A DNA stretch of 8,003 nt from Arcobacteraceae bacterium (GTDB taxonomy: Bacteria; Campylobacterota; Campylobacteria; Campylobacterales; Arcobacteraceae): the NCBI GenBank assembly GCA_023229945.1, contig JALNYH010000040.1:1-8003 (forward strand). Reading direction: 5' to 3'. Every line of letters starts with the position of its first letter. The first letter of the stretch is position 1. Of the stretch, positions 5,515 through 8,003 are shown one piece after another. The position numbers and the translations under genes are program-made. The notes beneath the pieces are model-generated. The model was not told the origin of the DNA, searched no databases, and saw only the letters and a list, made by a program, of their open reading frames with translations.

Positions 5515-7587
5515 ATGCAAGAGATAATCGATAACCTTGAGATTGGCATGAAAAAGCACTCATCCATTGACGCAGCTTTTCGCAAAGAGCTTCTTTCATT
5601 CGTCTCCAAAAATATCGAAAGTATAAGGATCGTAGGGAATAAACTCAAGCTAGACATCGCTTTTTTTAATCTGTTCACTCAAAAACTGGATACTAACAAC
5701 CATGTCAAATCTTACGATGAGAACAAATACTACAAAAATTTCGCAAGACTTAAAAAATTTAATCTGATTCATCAAAGATCTGCATCATCTTTTGCAAAAA
5801 GTCTTACCTTAAAATCGATCAACCCCAATCATACTAGCTTACTGGTAGATGATTTTGAAAAAATAGATATTTTCGCAAGCTCAAAAGAATTTGTGCTTGA
5901 TCATATCAAAAAGAACGATTACAGCTCATTGTCTTACCTTTATGTCTACCTGCGTCTTTTCGCACTGCAACCCCTACCTCAATCGCTACTAGGGGCACTA
6001 GAGGGGCAGAACATAATCTCGTTGGCACCAAATCTATGTATCCATTACGTTGAGCTGCAAGAGAGCTTACTCAAAAAAAATGAAGCCTATAAGCTTTACA
6101 TATATGATACAGAGATATCGTATTATGTGCATTCTTTATCATCAAGTAAAGGCTTGATTTTTAAAAATATCAAAGATCATGAGAAGTTCTTCCTTGAGTT
6201 CAAACATGAAAATTTTGGAAAAACACATCTCAAAAAACTTGCATACACAGCACGGAACTACTCTATTTTTACAACATCTCCTTTATATACAACGATTTAT
6301 GGTGGCATGGCACAGTGCGTGAAACTTACCATCAGCGAGCTTGACAAACTTTTTCCAAATAAGATTGATTCGAGACTTTTGGGCAAAGAACATGAGTACA
6401 TCAAAACGGTCTTTGCAAAACAAAGAGCAATTGAAGAGGATGAAGAAGATACCCTAGGCATAGATTCGAATCAAGAAGACAGTATTTCTGGCTTCTCTAT
6501 TCACGAAATCGACAGTTTAATGCTCTTTATGCGGGAAACTGCTAATGTAACGAATATAAAACTTTTAACAGCAATCAAACGAGAAATTTCGCTCTATGAA
6601 AAATTTGACAGTTCCTTGCATGCCAATATGTTTTTGAGCTATATCTCTTATCTTTTAAAACTTCACGAGCTCAAAAAACTTCGTGCTTCAACAGTTAGAG
6701 GCTACATTTGGACGCTTAATAAGCACTTGTTAAAAAACATAGTCAGGCTTGATGACATTCAGCCTCAAGAACTTGACTCGCTACATTACAAACTCAATTC
6801 TGGACGCTACAAGCTGGCTTCTATCCGTGGCATCACAAAGATTTTAAATCGCTTTTTCAAGTACCATGAAAAACAAGATATAGCCTTTAACTCACTTGCC
6901 CTTTCTTATCCAAAATCACTTGTGTTTTATGATGAATTTAAAAGTATATTGCAGTTTTTGCATAAAGATGCCAAAACCAAATCCGCTCGTCTTGGAAAGC
7001 ATGACAAGCTCATGATGCTTCAAAAACAAGTTATGGTCATTTTGGCATACTTTACAGGAATGCGTAAAAATGAGCTTCGCACTCGCCTTTTAGCTGATTT
7101 GTATATTTTCGATGATAAACTCTTCATAGATGTCAATAACAAGGGGCTCCGTAAGCAAAAGCTCAAACTCAAGCGCCCAAGCTCAAAACGTCGCATTCGG
7201 TTTGAGGTAGATCAAGAATCAATGCTAATCATCAAAGAGTGGTACCAACTGCGCATGAAGCTTCAAAAGAAGTCAAATTACCTATTTTTAAAAAGATCCA
7301 CGACGGGAACTTTTTTAAATGATGTGATCGAAGAAGAGGAGTTTGATGAGTTCAATCAAATCATTAAAAATGTTACACAAAGATATTGTACATTTCATTC
7401 ATTACGACATTCATATTGCACGAATCAGTTTAAACAATTTATAAATGGCTCAAAACAGCCTTACGAGTTACTTGAGCACTCAATGCAGATGGGGCATGAA
7501 ACGCCCGAAGTAACTATTAGTTCATACTTTCATGCTGATATACTTCGTATAATGCAACGTATCAAAAACAAAGAAACTTGTATATAA
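5515..7587 (+). CDS. Tyrosine recombinase with complete catalytic set (large form)
   Basis: Counted from the ATG at 5515 the protein has 690 residues (694 from the alternative ATG at 5503). The C-terminal domain has every catalytic residue of the tyrosine recombinase family: R517 in GMRKNE, K543 in NNKG, H628 and R631 in HSLRH, H661 in MGHE, and nucleophile Y671 in SSYFH. These enzymes cut and rejoin DNA through a 3'-phosphotyrosine link. Upstream, about residues 340-460, a helical SAM-like core-binding domain is visible (STVRGYIWTLNKHLL and following). An acidic linker (E307-D312 and beyond) separates it from about 300 unassigned N-terminal residues. Ordinary integrases are 300-450 residues, so this is a long form. 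It follows the 813-residue partner almost without a gap. It is the most likely active integrase of the element. Family assignment is secure; target and partners are inferred. Confidence 0.93.
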   Translation: MQEIIDNLEIGMKKHSSIDAAFRKELLSFVSKNIESIRIVGNKLKLDIAFFNLFTQKLDTNNHVKSYDENKYYKNFARLKKFNLIHQRSASSFAKSLTLKSINPNHTSLLVDDFEKIDIFASSKEFVLDHIKKNDYSSLSYLYVYLRLFALQPLPQSLLGALEGQNIISLAPNLCIHYVELQESLLKKNEAYKLYIYDTEISYYVHSLSSSKGLIFKNIKDHEKFFLEFKHENFGKTHLKKLAYTARNYSIFTTSPLYTTIYGGMAQCVKLTISELDKLFPNKIDSRLLGKEHEYIKTVFAKQRAIEEDEEDTLGIDSNQEDSISGFSIHEIDSLMLFMRETANVTNIKLLTAIKREISLYEKFDSSLHANMFLSYISYLLKLHELKKLRASTVRGYIWTLNKHLLKNIVRLDDIQPQELDSLHYKLNSGRYKLASIRGITKILNRFFKYHEKQDIAFNSLALSYPKSLVFYDEFKSILQFLHKDAKTKSARLGKHDKLMMLQKQVMVILAYFTGMRKNELRTRLLADLYIFDDKLFIDVNNKGLRKQKLKLKRPSSKRRIRFEVDQESMLIIKEWYQLRMKLQKKSNYLFLKRSTTGTFLNDVIEEEEFDEFNQIIKNVTQRYCTFHSLRHSYCTNQFKQFINGSKQPYELLEHSMQMGHETPEVTISSYFHADILRIMQRIKNKETCI

Positions 7588-7642
7588 TATTTATATATTT
7601 AGTATATACTTTTAATATCTATTTTATATCTAAAGGATATTA
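7588..7642 (+). promoter_or_regulatory. Promoter, palindrome and leader hairpin before the ParA gene
   Basis: This 55-base gap is the first real break after 1772. AGTATATACT (7601-7610) is a perfect 10-bp palindrome whose right part, TATACT (7605-7610), also fits a -10 box, so a repressor could sit on the promoter. TTAATATC (7612-7619) pairs perfectly with GATATTAA (7636-7643) around a 16-base loop. That stem covers part of the AAGGA ribosome site (7633-7637) and the first base of the start codon. ParA genes are often autoregulated, which suits the arrangement, but the AT richness weakens the case. Confidence 0.45.
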
Positions 7643-8003
7643 ATGACTATAACCGTCTCTCACCAAAAAGGTGGTGTTGGTAAATCAACTATTGCATGGA
7701 ACTTGGCTGTACATTTTTCTAAAATAGTTCCAACTACTATCATCGATTTAGATATTCAACAATCTCTTACGCAAACCAATGAGATCAGAAAATCTATGGA
7801 ATTAAAGCCACTTAGCGTCAAGCAAATAAAAACCTCCGATGAGTTAGCCAAGCATATTCAAAACGATACCGATAAGCAAATCACCATAATAGACAGTGGA
7901 GGATTTGATAGCGCATATAACCGTATCGCTATAAGTGGATCAGATATGCTTATCACTCCCGTTTCTGATAAACCCTTTGATCTTATGGGCTTACAAAAAT
8001 ATG
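7643..8003 (+). CDS. parA: ParA-family partition ATPase (partial, runs off the right edge)
   Basis: The visible 120 residues are the N-terminal half of a ParA/Soj-type ATPase, cut by the window end. The deviant Walker A motif is KGGVGKS (9-15) with signature lysine K9 and P-loop K14. A' follows as IIDLDIQQS (33-41, D35 and D37), where the usual DPQ is DIQ. Walker B is ITIIDSGG (80-87) with D84. VSDKPFDLMG near 106-115 matches the usual post-Walker-B region. ParA proteins bind DNA non-specifically when ATP-bound and segregate plasmids, chromosomes or excised integrative elements with a ParB-type partner. AAGGA lies 5 bases before the ATG. Its position right after the recombinases suggests that it helps maintain the circular form. 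A ParB-like gene should follow beyond 8003. Membership of the family is clear; the exact subfamily (ParA or a cargo-positioning relative) is not. Confidence 0.9.
   Translation, partial: MTITVSHQKGGVGKSTIAWNLAVHFSKIVPTTIIDLDIQQSLTQTNEIRKSMELKPLSVKQIKTSDELAKHIQNDTDKQITIIDSGGFDSAYNRIAISGSDMLITPVSDKPFDLMGLQKY

Overview
The window is AT-rich bacterial DNA carrying one edge of an integrated mobile element beside chromosomal tRNA genes. The low GC content, the weak -35 elements with clear TATACT-type -10 boxes, and the protein style suggest Campylobacterota (the Sulfurimonas, Sulfurospirillum and Arcobacter kind), but nothing in the window proves the taxon.

Layout: the 3' tip of a tRNA, probably tRNA-Cys (1-14), is followed by a complete tRNA-Ser(UGA) (38-126). 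Next comes a 110-base spacer with a short tandem repeat and an AT palindrome. A leftward gene for an unrecognised 353-residue protein (237-1298) faces the tRNA. A 213-base divergent control region (1299-1511) carries repeated TTTGTC motifs and a 9-bp inverted repeat. From 1512 everything reads rightward in a tight run: an AlpA/excisionase-like DNA-binding protein, a protein with a phage/plasmid replication-type N-terminal domain (Lin1244/Lin1753-like, formerly DUF4373), an unrecognised 194-residue protein, an 813-residue tyrosine-recombinase-like protein, and a second recombinase of about 690 residues with a full catalytic set. After a 55-base gap with its own promoter-like and hairpin sequences, a ParA-family ATPase begins and runs off the right edge.

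Interpretation: 2491-7587 is a three-gene recombination module (small protein, large divergent recombinase, canonical recombinase) with overlapping or abutting reading frames. It resembles in logic the Tn554 TnpABC, recombinase-in-trio and gamma-mobile-trio (GmtX/Y/Z) systems. The AlpA-like protein is a candidate regulator or directionality factor. The Lin1244-like protein and ParA suggest that the element can replicate or be partitioned as a circle. Cargo genes and the right end should lie beyond base 8003. Homology to a named trio family could not be tested here; the module and catalytic motifs are read directly from the sequence.
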